Source: Streptomyces globisporus
GTDB taxonomy: Bacteria > Actinomycetota > Actinomycetes > Streptomycetales > Streptomycetaceae
Direction: 5' to 3'
NCBI RefSeq assembly: GCF_003501885.1
Contig: NZ_QWFA01000037.1
Coordinates: 1 to 37,493, forward strand
DNA: 37,493 bases
Below the pieces are notes generated by a model. The model made no database searches and had not been told where the DNA came from. It saw nothing but the letters and a program-made list of their open reading frames with translations. Shown here one piece after another: positions 1 to 9,355 of the stretch; position 1 is the stretch's first letter; every line of letters begins with the position of its first letter. The translations under genes were made by a program, and so were the position numbers.

Positions 1-4
1 CTAC

Positions 5-18
5 TGACCAATTGGTCC
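5..18. promoter_or_regulatory. Operator-like palindrome at the window edge
   Basis: Bases 6-17 read GACCAATTGGTC, a perfect 12-bp palindrome. TetR-family operators often look like this and lie in promoter regions. The gene it would control must lie left of the window, because nothing convincing starts here on the + strand. The gene at 154-1149 points towards this site and ends before it, so it is not a target. Confidence 0.35.
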
Positions 19-153
19 ACTTTGCAACGCGGCAGGACGGTAGGGCGGGGGTGGGAAGGCGTTCTGGGAGGGGGATCCGCGGTCATGGACCCCGTACCGC
101 CGCAGCGTTGCGAACGCCGAACGCCGAACGCCGGTCGAAGCGTCCGGTCGGCC

Positions 154-1149
154 TCAGCTCTCCTGCCGGTCTCGCTGACCTTGCTGACCGGCGAGCGTGC
201 GCAGCCGTTCGCCGGTACCGTCGCGTCCGGCCCGCCACACGCCGTGCTTGGCCAGGATTCCGTTGCCCAGGGCCTGGACGGTTCTGTTCGGCGGGGCGGC
301 CAACGCCGTGGAGGTGTGGGGGGCGTAGCGAGCCTCCGTCCCGCCCTGGGCCGTCAGCCAGCCGGTGAAGGTCATCATGGCCAGACCGACGTTCTGCGGG
401 CGGAAGGAGTGCGCGAGCAGGCCTGCGCGTCTCCCGCCGGGCGGAAGCAGACCCGGAGGTGACAGCAGCCGGAACCCGGTGTGGTCACGCCCGACGATCT
501 CGACGGGCACCACGACGGGGTACCCGTCCGCTCCCCGGTAGGCCAGCAGCCGGTACGGAAGGGGGTTGATCTTTCGTGAGAGCTCGGCGACGTCGACGCG
601 AGGTGCTGTGCCGTTCCTGGGCGCCCGCTGTTCCGCGGGTGCGTCCGGCCAAGCGGGTCCGGTGACCTCCTGCGGCCCGCAGGCGGCCAGGTCGGGCCAG
701 GTGGTCATCCTCCTGACGTCGACATCGACGTACACCCGGGCTCGTCGGTACTCGTGCAGCAGCCAGTCCCAGGCCCTGCCGCTCTTTCCCGGGCCGAAGA
801 AGCGATCGGACGCATTCAGGACGTCGTCCAGCCGCTGGGGCGAAGGGCGCATGTCCACCACGGCGTCGCCCTGGGCGAGGACGAAGTCCTCCGGGCTCGC
901 GAATCCGTGTTCGCGTGTGTGGTAGGCGAGCGCGACACGGGGATCGCGGAGGATGCGCTCCAGCTTCTTGGGGAAGCCGAGCGAGGTCGTGAAACCGATC
1001 CGGCCCGCCGCTCGGTCGGTGAGACCGAGCGGGGAGACGCTGACCACGACGGCGCCGCCGGCCGGGGTGACGTAGGCGACCGCGACGTTCAGGTCGCCCG
1101 ACAGCACCTCGTGTGCCGTGTCGGACCAGCGCAGGGGAGTGGAGGTCAT
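154..1149 (-). CDS. Pyridoxamine 5'-phosphate oxidase-like split-barrel protein
   Basis: This 331-residue protein resembles the PPOX-type FMN/F420-binding split-barrel superfamily. The N-terminal half has a typical strand pattern: a VVSVSPLGL segment near residue 35, then IGFTTSLGFPKKLERILRDP and VALAYHTREHGF at 51-82, where the family keeps its flavin-binding strands and a basic helix. A second, weaker barrel-like half follows from about 200. Proteins of this type reduce or oxidise small molecules with FMN or F420, or bind a flavin without known chemistry. The substrate cannot be read from the sequence. The ATG at 1149 has a weak GAGGG ribosome site. The gene is transcribed in the same direction as the broken pyruvate oxidase upstream, with a gap of 160 bases, so the two may share a promoter. 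Family call fairly sure, function unknown. Confidence 0.75.
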   Translation of the reverse strand: MTSTPLRWSDTAHEVLSGDLNVAVAYVTPAGGAVVVSVSPLGLTDRAAGRIGFTTSLGFPKKLERILRDPRVALAYHTREHGFASPEDFVLAQGDAVVDMRPSPQRLDDVLNASDRFFGPGKSGRAWDWLLHEYRRARVYVDVDVRRMTTWPDLAACGPQEVTGPAWPDAPAEQRAPRNGTAPRVDVAELSRKINPLPYRLLAYRGADGYPVVVPVEIVGRDHTGFRLLSPPGLLPPGGRRAGLLAHSFRPQNVGLAMMTFTGWLTAQGGTEARYAPHTSTALAAPPNRTVQALGNGILAKHGVWRAGRDGTGERLRTLAGQQGQRDRQES

Positions 1150-1309
1150 GAGTCGAGCCCTCGCGGTACGAGCAGGTCCGTCGCCACCCCGTGCATGTCG
1201 TGCCCGAGGCGTGCCTTCGGAGCCGCTCCGGACTCGTGTCCCGATGTCTCTTCCATCGATGAAGCCTTTCCTCGATCGGATCGTGCAGGTCGGATCCGCT
1301 CACGCCCGT

Positions 1310-3027
1310 TCACGGGCGGGGAACGTTGCGCAGATTCGCGCGAGCCAGGTCGAGCATCTTGCCGACGCCTCCTTCGAGCACCGTCCGGCCCGCGGCGAAG
1401 GCGAACCCCTTGATCTGGGCGGCCGAGATGTGCGGCGGAATGGAGAGAGCGTTGGGGTCGGTCACCAGGTCGACCAGGAACGGTCCGTCATGGCGGCGAC
1501 ATCCCCGGGGCGCTCGATGCGGATCGACTCGATGCCCACGCTGCGGGCGACGGCCGCGAAGTCCACCGGCTCGTGGTCGGTCTCGTGCTCGGGCAGCCCT
1601 TCGACCAGCATCTCCAACTTGACCATGCCGAGCGAGGAGTTGTTGAAGACGATCGTCTTCACCGGCAGATCGTGCAGCTTCACGGTGAGCAGTTCGCCCA
1701 TCAGCATGCCCAGTCCACCGTCACCCGACATCGAGATCACCTGGCGGCCGGGGGCGGCGAACTGTGCGCCGATGGCGTGCGGCAGCGCGTTGGCCATCGT
1801 GCCGTGCACGAACGAACCGATCACCCGGCGCCGGCCGTTGGGGGTCAGATAGCGCGCCGCCCACACGTTGGACATCCCGGTGTCCACGGTGAACACCGCG
1901 TCGTCGGAGGCGAGCTCGTCCAGAATCGATGCCGCGTACTCGGGGTGGATCGGCGTGTGCCGCTCGACGTCGTGGGTGTAGGGGGAGACCACCGCCTCCA
2001 GCGAGCGGGCGTGTTTACGCAGCATCCGGTGCAGAAAGGCGCGGTCCTTCTCCTCCTCGACCAGCGGGAGCACGGCCCGCAACGTCTCCCGTACGTCACC
2101 GTGGACGCCGAGCTCCAGAACGGTGCGACGGCCGAGGCGGCCGGCATCGTGGTCGATCTGCACGCTTCGTGCCTGCGGCAGGAAGTCGTTGTACGGGAAG
2201 TCGGTACCGAGCAGGACGACCAGGTCGGCCTCGTGCATCGCGTCGAAGCAGGCGCCGTACCCGAGCAGGCCGCTCATGCCGATGTCGTAGGGGTTGTCGA
2301 ACTGGATCCACTCCTTGCCCCGGAGGCTGTGCCCGACGGGGGCGGCGGTCTTCTCGGCGAGCGCCATGACCTCGGCATGGGCGTCCCGTACTCCCGCGCC
2401 GCAGAAGAGCATCACCTTCCGTGCCGCGTTGATCTTGTCGGCAAGCTCCCGCACCTGTGAGGCCGGGGCGACGACCCGGCCCCGCTCGGTGACCAGGTGG
2501 CCGGCTCCCGTCGGGTTGACGGCCTTGTCGTGTGCGACATCGCCGGGTATCACCAGGACCGACACCCCGCTGTTGCCCAGGGCGCGTTGCATGGCGATCC
2601 GCAGAACCCGGGGCATCTGCCCGGGAGTGCTGATCATCTCGCAGTAGTCGCTGCAATCGGTGAACAGCCTTTCCGGGTGGGTCTCCTGGAAGAAGCCGGT
2701 GCCGATCTGGTGGGACGGGATGTGCGAGGCGATGGCGAGGACGGGCGCACCCGAGCGGTGTGCGTCGTACAGCCCTTGGATCAGGTGCGTGTTTCCGGGG
2801 CCGCAGCTTCCGGCACACACCGCGAGCCTGCCGGTCAGCTGCGCCTCCGCCGCCGCGGCGAACGCGGCCGCCTCCTCGTTCCGTACGTGTATCCACTCGA
2901 TGCCGTCCGTACGGCGCACCGCGTCCACCACCGAATTGAGGCTGTCGCCCACCACGCCGTAGATCCGCTCAACCCCCGCCTGGCGCAGAACGTCCACCAT
3001 TTGCTGGGCCACGGTCTGATTCCGCAT
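1310..3027 (-). pseudogene. poxB: Pyruvate oxidase / quinone-type pyruvate dehydrogenase, frameshifted
   Basis: A thiamine-diphosphate enzyme of the PoxB type, which decarboxylates pyruvate to acetate and CO2 and passes electrons to quinone. The N-terminal domain carries the RNEEAAAFAAAAEA glutamate motif, and the C-terminal half carries GDGGLGMLMGELL running to FNNSSLG, the TPP-binding GDG-to-NN signature. The ATG at 3027 follows GAGGGGAG and fits better than one nine codons upstream. The reading frame breaks at about 1485-1495. After GDVAAM it runs into a TGA at 1462, while the expected tail (DGPFLVDLVTDPN, then ISAAQIKGFAFAAGR, ending NVPRP) continues in another frame to a TGA at 1310. A small non-triplet deletion of around 20 bases explains this. 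The truncated 521-residue product lacks about 60 C-terminal residues, the region used for membrane activation in E. coli PoxB. A sequencing error is possible but less likely, because several residues are missing. Confidence 0.8.
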
Positions 3028-3086
3028 CGCCTGACTTCTCCCCTCGGACTGCACACCTGTGTCGTGTGACGATCGGCAGCCAATAT

Positions 3087-3102
3087 AGTTGATACGTCTA
3101 CT
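3087..3102. promoter_or_regulatory. 16-bp operator-like site upstream of poxB
   Basis: AGTTGATACGTCTACT is an imperfect palindrome (12 of 16 positions symmetric), 60 bases upstream of the poxB start. On the minus strand it is directly followed by TATATT, a possible -10 element, so a bound protein would block transcription. It belongs to a set of five related sites in the window (3087, 3799, 9110, 9326, 12872). Confidence 0.5.
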
Positions 3103-3296
3103 TCATCGTGGCCCCGCGAGTCGTACTGTCGACGGAGATGGGGAAAAGGGTTGATGTATGTGCAATAGGCGCGTGTGTGCCTCGCATCGCTGGAAGGTGT
3201 CGAGCGGGGCACCCGAGGGGACGGCCCTGCCTGCCGACGGCCGTCAGCGCCCCCGCCTTCCGGCGTCGACGGGGGAGGGCGCCGACCGTGCCGGTG

Positions 3297-3773
3297 TCAG
3301 GCCTCCTTCACCGGGTGTCCGCTCATGATCGACACGCGGTTGAACGCGTTGATGCTGATGGCGACCCAGAGCACGGCCGAGATCTGCTCGTCGGTGAGAT
3401 CGTCGCGTGCCGCGGCGGCCGCGCCGCCCCGCGCGGATCCGTTGAGGCTGGTCGTCGCCTCGGCCAGGGCCAGCGCGGCGCGCTCCGTGGCGGTGAAGAC
3501 CTCCGTCTCGCGCCAGGCCGCCAGGAGCCCGAGGCGCTGCGGGCTCTCCCCGGCTTCGAGCGCCGCGCGGGTATGGGCGCGCAGGCAGTAGGCGCACCCG
3601 TTGATCTGCGAGACGCGGAGGTTGACCAGTTCCACCAGGGTGACCGGCAGGCCGACGCGGGCGGCCGCAGCCCCGGCGGCCTGTGCCGTCCGTGCGAGAG
3701 CGCGGAACGCTTCGGGGTCGAACTTGTCGATGAACACCTTCTTGTTACGGCTCGATGCCGAGGTGATGGTCAC
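3297..3773 (-). CDS. Carboxymuconolactone decarboxylase / AhpD-like peroxidase
   Basis: A 158-residue protein with the AhpD/CMD fold signature. INGCAYCLRAH at residues 58-67 gives the redox pair C60 and C63 and the conserved H67, which in AhpD reduce peroxides using thiol donors. Length and motif position match small single-domain members such as the YciW/PA0269-like group. The start is GTG at 3773, preceded by AAGGAG. The gene is divergent from the pirin gene, and the 61-base intergenic region holds one of the five related operator-like sites. A role in peroxide or organic-radical defence is likely. Actual muconolactone decarboxylase activity is unlikely because the CxxC pair is present. The next gene on this strand is poxB, more than 190 bases downstream. 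Confidence 0.88.
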   Translation of the reverse strand: MTITSASSRNKKVFIDKFDPEAFRALARTAQAAGAAAARVGLPVTLVELVNLRVSQINGCAYCLRAHTRAALEAGESPQRLGLLAAWRETEVFTATERAALALAEATTSLNGSARGGAAAAARDDLTDEQISAVLWVAISINAFNRVSIMSGHPVKEA

Positions 3774-3798
3774 TGTTCGCTCCTTGCGATCGAAGTAT

Positions 3799-3814
3799 CG
3801 TTGAACAATAAACT
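3799..3814. promoter_or_regulatory. 16-bp operator-like site in the AhpD/pirin divergent promoter
   Basis: CGTTGAACAATAAACT matches the window-wide consensus AGTTGAy-NN-rTCAACT at 11 of 14 fixed positions. It lies in the middle of the 61-base region between two divergent starts, so one bound dimer could control both genes. The AACAATAAA part also occurs at 12856-12864. Confidence 0.4.
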
Positions 3815-3834
3815 ATATGTCTGGAGAGTTGAGT

Positions 3835-4821
3835 ATGAGCAATGTCGAACGTGAACCCGTCAGCACGCGGTGCACGCGGGGACCGGAGGCGGTCGAACCC
3901 GCCCACCACCGCGTCGAGATCCTGACGCCGCGTGATGTCCCCCTGGGCGGCCCGCGGTCCATGAACGTGCGCCGCACCCTTCCTCAGCGGGCTCGCAGTT
4001 TCGTGGGCGCCTGGTGCTTCGTCGATCACTACGGACCCGACGACGTCGCCCTGCGCGGAGGGATGGATCTCCCGCCGCATCCCCACACGGGCCTGCAAAC
4101 GGTCACCTGGCTGTTCGACGGCGAGGTGGAGCACCGGGACAGTCTCGGCAGCCATGCCCATGTGCGCCCCGGCGAGCTCAATCTGATGACGGGGGGCCGC
4201 GGCATCTGTCATTCCGAGGTCTCCACTGCTCGCACCACCGTCCTGCACGGGGTGCAGCTGTGGGTGGCGCTGCCGGACGAACACCGCGAGGCGGAACGGG
4301 ACTTCCAGCGATACGTGCCATCGCTGATCCGGAAGGACGGCGCCGAGATCAGGGTGTTCCTCGGTTCTCTGCTGGAAGCGGTCTCGCCGGTACGCACGTT
4401 TACGCCGCTGCTCGGCGCGGAGCTGATTCTGGAAGCCGGCGCCTCCCTGACCCTGGGCGTCGACGCCGCGTTCGAGCACGGCCTCCTGGTGGACGAGGGA
4501 GACGTCGAGCTCAACGGGACGGCTTTGAGCCCTGCCCAGCTGGGATTCCTGCGTCCGGGCATCGGTTCGTTGACTCTCCGCAACGTGTCTCCCGCTCGGG
4601 CCCGCGTCATTCTGCTGGGCGGACCGCCTTTCGAGGAGGAGATCGTCATGTGGTGGAACTTCATCGGCCGCAGCCACGACGACATCGTGCGGGCCCGCAA
4701 GGACTGGGAGGAGGCGTCCGAACGCTTCGGCGCGGTGGAGGGGTATGCCGGAGGCCGGCTGCCCGCCCCGGAGCTGCCCAACGCGACGCTCGCGCCCCGC
4801 CGCAATCCGCCCACCTCCTGA
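3835..4821 (+). CDS. Pirin family protein
   Basis: A 328-residue bicupin of the pirin family. The metal ligands are visible: H82 and H84 in PHPHTG, H126 and E128 in ICHSE, with the spacing of known pirins. The N-terminal cupin contains TWLFDGEVEHRDSLG and LMTGGRGICHSE; a second, degenerate cupin follows from about residue 180. Some bacterial pirins have quercetin dioxygenase activity and others modulate pyruvate dehydrogenase or respond to oxidative stress. Which applies here is unknown, although the nearby pyruvate oxidase is worth noting. The ATG at 3835 has GGAGAG eight bases upstream and is preferred to the ATG at 3817. The gene is divergent from the AhpD-like gene and probably co-regulated with it. 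Confidence 0.9.
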   Translation: MSNVEREPVSTRCTRGPEAVEPAHHRVEILTPRDVPLGGPRSMNVRRTLPQRARSFVGAWCFVDHYGPDDVALRGGMDLPPHPHTGLQTVTWLFDGEVEHRDSLGSHAHVRPGELNLMTGGRGICHSEVSTARTTVLHGVQLWVALPDEHREAERDFQRYVPSLIRKDGAEIRVFLGSLLEAVSPVRTFTPLLGAELILEAGASLTLGVDAAFEHGLLVDEGDVELNGTALSPAQLGFLRPGIGSLTLRNVSPARARVILLGGPPFEEEIVMWWNFIGRSHDDIVRARKDWEEASERFGAVEGYAGGRLPAPELPNATLAPRRNPPTS

Positions 4822-4829
4822 AACCCACC

Positions 4830-4856
4830 GCCCGCAGGAGTGGTGTTCTTGCGGGC
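4830..4856. terminator. Bidirectional hairpin between convergent genes
   Basis: Arms GCCCGCA (4830-4836) and TGCGGGC (4850-4856) can form a 7-bp stem. It lies between the ends of the pirin gene (4821) and the carboxylesterase remnant (4873), where a shared terminator is expected. No T-run follows, as is common in Streptomyces. Confidence 0.5.
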
Positions 4857-4872
4857 CCCGGCTCGGGATGCG

Positions 4873-5885
4873 CTACGCGAGAGGCCCGTCGTAGCGCATC
4901 CAGAAGTCGACGGCATCGGGACGAGGCCTGGGTGCGACGGTGCCGCCGCCGTCGAACCTCATCACCTTCCCGGCTTCCTCCCGCAGGGTGGGCCAGGACG
5001 GCAGCCCCGGCCCGTTGGGGTCTCCCGTACGCGCGAAGTTGATCCAGAACCCGCTCATCTGGTCACGCAGGGTGTAGTAGCGCCGCCCGTAGGCGGCGTC
5101 GCCGTCCTTGCCGAGATTGTCGTACGCGTACTTCACCTCCGCTCCGTGATAGGCGCCGAACCTTCTCAGGGCGGCTTCCGGAGGGACGTGCGCGAAGTAG
5201 TAGGAGTAGACGTCCGCCTTTCCGGTACGCGTCTGCAAGGTGCCCCACTGGCGCATGGCCCGGGTCATGATCTTGTCGGTCTCGGCCTGGAGGAGGGAAT
5301 CGAGCACCTGCGCCTCCGTGTCGCCGGGGTAGAGGCGGAGGAAGAGATCCGCGTCCGCACCGTGTTCCTGACGCGCCTTCTCCCGGTAGCCGGCCACGTC
5401 GGCGTCCGGGGGGCTCAGCAGGGCGAGGGAGGCCTCGTCCGCGTTGCTTCCGACGAGCGTGGGCACATCCAGCTGATCGCCGGCGGCGTATATCTCCGCA
5501 GGAGTCCGGTCCAGAACGAGGCCGTCGACGGACGGCCGCCAGTGGCTCTTCAGCGACTTGGCCGCGTCCACCACTCGTTCCACGGGCATGCGGCGCATAT
5601 CTTCCACGGTGGCGCCCCCGAGCTTCTCGCTCAGGCGCCGCCCCGCTTCCTCGGCCGCCGGCCTGGTGTCGTACTGATCGCCTCGCTCGGTGTTGCCGCG
5701 CGTCCCCATGCAGGCCCCGCCACCGCCGATGATGCCGTCGACCAGCCCCTTCGCACGCGGCGTCGCCCCGAGGACGCACACGCTCTCGCCACCGGCGGAC
5801 TGACCCGCGATCGTCACCCGGTCCGGGTCGCCGCCGAAGGCAGCGATGTTCTGACGGACCCACCGCAGAGCGGCGATCTGGTCTA
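4873..5885 (-). pseudogene. Type B carboxylesterase, N-terminal half lost at an insertion sequence
   Basis: This is the C-terminal two thirds of a type B carboxylesterase (para-nitrobenzyl esterase-like), which hydrolyses carboxylic esters. Homologous sequence starts at the IS edge with DQIAALRWVRQN, followed by FGGDPDR and the nucleophile motif GQSAGGES. Further on, the histidine region FGAYHGAEVKYAYDN is intact. A complete enzyme of this family has about 480-520 residues, so roughly the first 170 are missing, including the oxyanion-hole loop. The missing part is not found on the other side of the IS, where the alpha/beta hydrolase of 7553-8392 lies instead. The insertion was therefore accompanied by deletion or recombination. 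An ATG at 5817 could start a 314-residue fragment, but that would have no complete active site. Confidence 0.85.
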
Positions 5886-5904
5886 GGGCCTGTCTGACAA
5901 ATGA

Positions 5905-6449
5905 TTACCCCGTGGACTCGCGGAGCCAGAGGATCAAGGAAGCCAGGACAACTCCGGCGCGGTAGCGGTCGCCGAGCTTGTCGAACCGGGTCGCGATCGC
6001 GCGGAACTGCTTGAGGCGGGCGAAGCATCGTTCGACGACGTTGCGGTCGCGGTAGGTGACCTTGTCGAAGGCCGGCGGCCGGACGCCGAGGGCTCCGCGT
6101 CGGTGGCGGTTCGCCGCCTGGTCGCGGCGCTCGGGGATCGTGGCAGCGATGCCCCGGCGCCTCAGCAGATGGCGGATGGACCTGCTGGAATACGCCTTGT
6201 CACCCAGCACACGGTCCGGTGTCGTGCGCGGGCGGCCCGTGCCAAGGCGCGGGGTGCGGATGCCGTCGAGGACCTGGCCGAACGCCGTCGCGTCGTTGAC
6301 GTTGCCGGGCGTGAGCACAATCGACAGGGGCAGGCCCCGGCCATCGACGGCGAGATGGACTTTGGTGGTCAGTCCGCCTCAGGAGCGGCCGAGGGCCTGG
6401 CGCGCCTGCGAGCGGCCCGGATCTTCCAGCTCGTCCCCGTTCACATCCC
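5905..6449 (-). pseudogene. IS5-family transposase, C-terminal DDE part (orfB) with a premature stop
   Basis: This frame encodes the catalytic half of the transposase. It continues orfA after a -1 shift at the AAAAAG run near 6450 and runs through GDELEDPGRSQARQALGRS, then a TGA at 6379-6381, then GGLTTKVHLAVDGRG and on to the end. In relatives the stop position is arginine (GRSRGGLTTK), so CGA became TGA by one transition. After the stop the DDE features remain: HLAVDGRG with the first Asp-side motif, LGDKAYSS with the second Asp, and RNVVERCFARLKQFR with the catalytic Glu. Without readthrough no full transposase can be made from this copy. Confidence 0.8.
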
Positions 6450-6794
6450 CTTTTTGCGGGCGCCGACTGCGTGCTGGTGGGCTCGGTTGATGGCGGAGTC
6501 GACGGAGACGGTCCATTCCACCAGGCCCACCGCGTCATCGCGGACCTGAACGTGCTCCAGCAACCGTGCCCAGGTGCCGTCCGCCTCCCAGCGGGCGAAC
6601 CGCTCGTAGACGGTCTGCCACGGCCCGAACCGGTCGGGAAGATCCCGCCACGGAGCCCCGGTCCGCAGCCGCCACAGCACCCCGTTGACCACCTGCCGGT
6701 GATCACGCCACGGACGGCCCCGTCCGTCCACCTGAGGCAAAAGGGGCTCTATCCGCCTCCATGCCGCATCCGTCAACTCACCTCGACCTGCCAC
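6441..6794 (-). CDS. IS5-family transposase, N-terminal part (orfA)
   Basis: A 117-residue N-terminal transposase frame with the typical opening GELTDAAWRRIEPLLP, then GRPWRDHRQVVNGVLWRLRT and GAPWRDLPDRFGPWQTVY. This is the DUF4096-type helix-turn-helix region that binds the IS ends. The frame ends in GARKKGM. The codons AAA AAG just before the end form an A-run suited to -1 ribosomal frameshifting into orfB, as is known for IS427-group elements. The start lies only about 20 bases inside the right end. Confidence 0.88.
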   Translation of the reverse strand: MAGRGELTDAAWRRIEPLLPQVDGRGRPWRDHRQVVNGVLWRLRTGAPWRDLPDRFGPWQTVYERFARWEADGTWARLLEHVQVRDDAVGLVEWTVSVDSAINRAHQHAVGARKKGM

Positions 6795-6831
6795 AAGATC
6801 AATTATCAGACCGGCTATAGAGTCCCTGCCC

Positions 6832-7461
6832 GTGGCGAATCATCAGGACGAGACCAGGACGGCCTACGACGGTGTCGTCGAGCTGTACGCATCGCTGTTC
6901 GCAAACCGGCTGGAAACACAGCCATTCTCCCGGGCCATGATCGGCACCTTCGCCGAACTGGTGCGCGCGACGGGCAACCTGCGGACAGCGGACGTCGGGT
7001 GCGGGCCCGGACATCTGACAGCCATGCTGCACGAACTCGGCCTGGACGCCTTCGGACTAGACCTTGCCCCCGGCATGGTCGACCACGCCCGGCAGGCCCA
7101 TCCGGCGCTGCGCTTCCAAGAGGCGCGGATGGAATCCCTGCCGATCGAGGACGCCGCGCTCGGCGGCGTACTGGCCCACTACTCAATGATTCACACCCCT
7201 CCGGGGGAACTACCGGAGCTGCTCGCCGAACAGGTACGCGTCCTGGCACCGGACGGTCTGCTCCTGGTCTCCTTCTTCGGGACCGACGGACAAGACCCGG
7301 TCCGGTTCGACCACAAGGTGGCGCCCGCCTACAGCTGGCCGGTGGATCGCCTCGCCGAACTGCTGGGCGATGCTGGGCTCGATCCCTTCGCCCGGCTGCT
7401 CCACGATCCATCCTCTGATCGGGGCTTCCTCGACGCCCATCTACTGGCCCGCCGTTCGTAG
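6832..7461 (+). CDS. Class I SAM-dependent methyltransferase
   Basis: A 209-residue methyltransferase with a complete Rossmann core. Motif I is ADVGCGPGHL at about 53-62, then an acidic motif II in FGLDLAPGMVDHARQ, a post-II LPIEDAALGGVLAHYS, and motif III around VLAPDGLLLVSFFG. It resembles UbiE/Methyltransf_11 proteins; the substrate is unknown. The GTG at 6832 has no good ribosome site and lies only 16 bases outside the inferred IS end, so it may be transcribed from a promoter inside the IS. The gene points away from the transposase. The 10-mer ATCAGACCGG lies on both sides of the gene (6805-6814 and 7527-7536), which raises the possibility that the gene moved with IS-related ends. Confidence 0.82.
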   Translation: MANHQDETRTAYDGVVELYASLFANRLETQPFSRAMIGTFAELVRATGNLRTADVGCGPGHLTAMLHELGLDAFGLDLAPGMVDHARQAHPALRFQEARMESLPIEDAALGGVLAHYSMIHTPPGELPELLAEQVRVLAPDGLLLVSFFGTDGQDPVRFDHKVAPAYSWPVDRLAELLGDAGLDPFARLLHDPSSDRGFLDAHLLARRS

Positions 7462-7526
7462 CCACTGCCCAGTCCCCCCAGCCGATCGGCGCACCTCCGG
7501 ATTGCCAGCTCAGCCGAATCTCGCTG

Positions 7527-8428
<902 letters not shown>

Positions 8429-8446
8429 TCAAACGATGTTTCTGCT

Positions 8447-8809
8447 TCAGACCACCGGGTTGCCGCTGACGGTCAGGTCCGCCTCGACGTACGGCTGGAC
8501 GACGTCCCAGTGCTCGACGACACGGCCGTTCTCGAAGCGGAAGATGTCGACGATCGCCGCGTCACCGTCGGGATGCCAGCCGCTCACCCGGCTGTGCGCG
8601 ATGACGAAGTCGCCGTCCTCGAACACCCGCTCGGGATTCCAGCGGAAGCCCTCCAACGTCGGCACCGCGGCGCGGAGTCCGTCCAGACCGTCAGGCAGGT
8701 TGGGGCTGTGCTGGATGTACGGCTCGGCCCAGTAGCGGTCCAGAGCGGTCACGTCCTTGTCGTGGAAGAGCTCCCGCATGGCTGTGAGCAGGGTTTCCTT
8801 GTTCGACAA
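8447..8809 (-). CDS. SnoaL-like / NTF2-fold protein
   Basis: A 120-residue protein of the SnoaL-like branch of the NTF2 superfamily, a cone-shaped fold used by polyketide cyclases, dehydratases and many stress proteins. Family features are the opening helix with KDVTALDRYWAEPYIQHSP (about 18-36), the middle GLDGLRAAVPTLE, and the final IVDIFRFENGRVVEHWDVVQ. The TTG at 8809 is the best start because AAGGAG lies six bases upstream. It is followed closely by the hydrolase, suggesting a two-gene operon. The 16-bp operator-like site at 9110-9125 lies 300 bases upstream and could serve a distal promoter. The reaction is unknown. Confidence 0.82.
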   Translation of the reverse strand: MSNKETLLTAMRELFHDKDVTALDRYWAEPYIQHSPNLPDGLDGLRAAVPTLEGFRWNPERVFEDGDFVIAHSRVSGWHPDGDAAIVDIFRFENGRVVEHWDVVQPYVEADLTVSGNPVV

Positions 8810-9109
8810 AGCTGGACTCCTTGAAGGTTCCGGTCGGCCGGTACGGCCGACCGGCGAGGGCCACGATCGAGTACGGCGTCATGCCAGGGAAAGAGAATGG
8901 TCTGCGGGAGAATTTTCACGAACTCTACGTCAACCGTTCCGATGTGACCGTAGGTCGTCATTCCGCCGTTGGCCACCGTGAACGTCGTTCGCATGTCGGA
9001 TTCGTCGGCCGCCCCCATCCGCAACGCGCTGGGTATGCCGCGAACGTCCTGCCGGAGAGCTGACGTGCGGCACGACTGAATTCCTCTTACGAGGGTGGCC
9101 AGGGAGGTG

Positions 9110-9125
9110 AGTTGAACTCGCAACT
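9110..9125. promoter_or_regulatory. 16-bp operator-like site upstream of the SnoaL-like operon
   Basis: AGTTGAACTCGCAACT has inverted arms AGTTG and CAACT. It fits the consensus AGTTGAy-NN-rTCAACT at 11 of 14 fixed positions. It lies between the divergent SnoaL-like and flavodoxin-like genes, nearer to the former. Confidence 0.4.
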
Positions 9126-9325
9126 ACTTGACGGGCCCAATAATACGAAGGCTTCGCGGTTTGGCAAGCCGGAAGAGGTGGAGGAGGTGGGAGGCCGATC
9201 TCGTATTGTCGCAGCTCGGCGGGCAAGGTCGACTCCGTCCTTCCGTTGAAAACGCTCGCCGAGAAGATCATGGCCAACCCGACGCCGACAGGAGCGACCA
9301 GGTCACCCGGCGTGAGCAAGCATCT

Positions 9326-9355
9326 AGTTGACACGTCAATTTTCGGTGCTAGTGT
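9326..9355 (+). promoter_or_regulatory. Promoter with overlapping operator-like palindrome
   Basis: TTGACA at 9328-9333, a 16-base spacer and TAGTGT at 9350-9355 give a good housekeeping-sigma promoter facing right. The -35 box lies inside AGTTGACACGTCAATT (9326-9341), whose core TTGAC-AC-GTCAA is a perfect inverted repeat. A repressor bound there would cover the -35 box. The next gene on this strand, the flavodoxin-like reductase, starts 437 bases downstream, so the transcript would have a long leader. Confidence 0.55.

Larger units (their letters stand above)
5886..6815 (-). mobile_element. IS5-family (IS427-like) insertion sequence
   Basis: The element is about 930 bp, with two overlapping transposase frames on the minus strand. 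The left end starts GGGCCTGTCTGACAAATGAT. The right end, read inwards from about 6816, is AGCCGGTCTGATAATTGAT, and the two agree at 15 of 19 positions. TA occurs on both outer sides (5884-5885 and 6816-6817) and may be the target duplication. Two frames joined by a programmed frameshift and a length near 900 bp are usual for the IS427 group. The transposase carries an in-frame stop, so this copy is probably inactive. Exact ends are inferred from this one copy. A third end-like sequence lies at 7539-7556. Confidence 0.8.

Noticed and set aside
485..1303. Long Arg-rich open frame on the minus strand overlapping the split-barrel gene
   Set aside because: It is a frame shadow: no domain, extreme Arg content, and it covers a well-supported gene in another frame.
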